The notes under the pieces are model-generated. The model did not search any database. It was not told where the DNA came from and worked only from the letters and a program-made list of their open reading frames with translations. From Chloroflexota bacterium (GTDB lineage: Bacteria > Chloroflexota > UBA6077): a DNA stretch of 5,677 nucleotides. The position numbers were made by a program, and so were the translations under genes. Shown piece after piece: positions 5,086 through 5,677 of this stretch. The stretch is taken from the NCBI GenBank assembly GCA_023380955.1, contig JAMCTB010000121.1:1-5677 (forward strand), given 5' to 3'. Position 1 is the stretch's first letter. Every line of letters begins with the position of its first letter.

Positions 5086-5677
5086 CTACCCTGTGGTCAG
5101 CCCCTTATCGGCCGAGACGGGGGGCGCGGCAGGAGCTGACCTGCGGGAGAAGCCCCATCCAACCGCGCTCAGGAGGCAGAGGACCACATCCAACACCAGC
5201 ACCGCCCGAAGATCGATTGCCGCGAGCAGCCCCGCGAAGACGGGGCTGGTGGCATTGCCCGTCAGGCCGGAGCTTGAGAGCCAGCCATAGGCAGCCCCAC
5301 GCTGGCTCGGCTCCACCGAGAGCCCCCCCGCACTGTAGGCGGCCACGGTTATGCCGGCCACCATCCCTCCACAGAGCACGCGAAACAGCACCACTCCCCA
5401 CGGCAGAGGCGCTACCATGGCGGCCAGGGTGAACAGCACAAGTGTCCCTATCGCGGCCACGATAGACCGGCGCCGCATCCCCTTCTTCAAGAGGTGACCG
5501 GCAAGACCGGCGCCGATCGCCGCCGCCGTGGCGCTCATGGATGCCGCGGCACCCGTCAGCCCCGCAACAGTCCCTGTTGCGCCAGCGCCCTGAGCCAGGA
5601 GAAGGGGCAGGATGGGATTGAAGGACGAATCGGTAAACTGCACCGCCAGCAGGGTGACTATCGGAAGCCACAGGTAG
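5086..5677 (-). CDS. Major facilitator superfamily transporter, C-terminal half (5' end outside window)
   Basis: This frame enters from the right edge and ends with TGA at 5088-5086, giving 196 visible residues. It contains six hydrophobic segments, matching helices 7-12 of a major facilitator: LWLPIVTLLAVQFTDSSFNP begins the first. The central loop GHLLKKGMRRRS (60-71) fits the G-x-L-x-(D/K)-x-x-G-x-(R/K)-(R/K)-x loop between helices 8 and 9. Next come a FRVLCGGMVAGITVAAYSAG helix and PSQRGAAYGWLSSSGLTGNA (about 134-153), typical of the helix 10-11 region of drug:proton antiporter-type members. The tail is short and charged. Substrate cannot be told from this half. A GTG at 5643 could be misread as a start, but sequence upstream continues the same helix, so the gene is truncated by the window and not by biology. 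Confidence 0.85.
   Translation of the reverse strand, partial: YLWLPIVTLLAVQFTDSSFNPILPLLLAQGAGATGTVAGLTGAAASMSATAAAIGAGLAGHLLKKGMRRRSIVAAIGTLVLFTLAAMVAPLPWGVVLFRVLCGGMVAGITVAAYSAGGLSVEPSQRGAAYGWLSSSGLTGNATSPVFAGLLAAIDLRAVLVLDVVLCLLSAVGWGFSRRSAPAAPPVSADKGLTTG

Overview
The window is GC-rich bacterial DNA that most resembles a Chloroflexota genome (an inference from protein style; there is no rRNA or other phylogenetic marker). The clues are a secreted protein with long Pro-Thr-Glu linkers written as TPTATPT-type repeats, a C-terminal module with a GG-x(3)-FGYPxS-xEF signature of a kind I associate with Chloroflexota secreted proteins, and a Uma2-family (DUF820) protein, a family abundant in Chloroflexota and Cyanobacteria.

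Layout. Positions 1-2979 (minus strand) are one uninterrupted reading frame of 993 codons that runs off the left edge. It encodes a large secreted modular protein: signal peptide, a seven-repeat beta-propeller, a first Pro/Thr/Glu linker, a cohesin-like beta-sandwich, a second Pro/Thr linker, and a C-terminal region ending in the FGYP module. Positions 2980 to about 3228 are a divergent intergenic region. It holds a good sigma-70-type promoter for the secreted protein (TTGACA, 18 bp, TATTAT) and a second TATAAT box nearer the gene. Positions 3349-4389 (plus strand) encode an integral-membrane acyltransferase of the acyltransferase-3 family. Its conserved N-terminal motif continues upstream into an open frame with no ATG, GTG or TTG, so its true start is unusual or damaged. 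Just after its stop lies a strong Shine-Dalgarno/ATG pair that opens a frame of only 12 residues. Positions 4420-4980 (minus strand) encode a Uma2-family PD-(D/E)XK nuclease-like protein, convergent with the acyltransferase. Positions 5086-5677 (minus strand) are the C-terminal half of a major facilitator superfamily transporter cut by the right edge. The 105 bp between the transporter and Uma2 contain a perfect 8-bp inverted repeat and a TATAAT box.

Functional reading. The secreted protein and the divergently transcribed acyltransferase could both belong to the cell envelope, one as an extracellular binding or scaffold protein and the other modifying surface glycans, but only adjacency supports a link. 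Uma2 and the transporter look like unrelated neighbours. I see no mobile element, CRISPR array, tRNA or rRNA. The most notable points are the propeller/cohesin-like/FGYP architecture, the missing canonical start of the acyltransferase, and the orphan ribosome-binding site with a truncated frame at 4388-4439.
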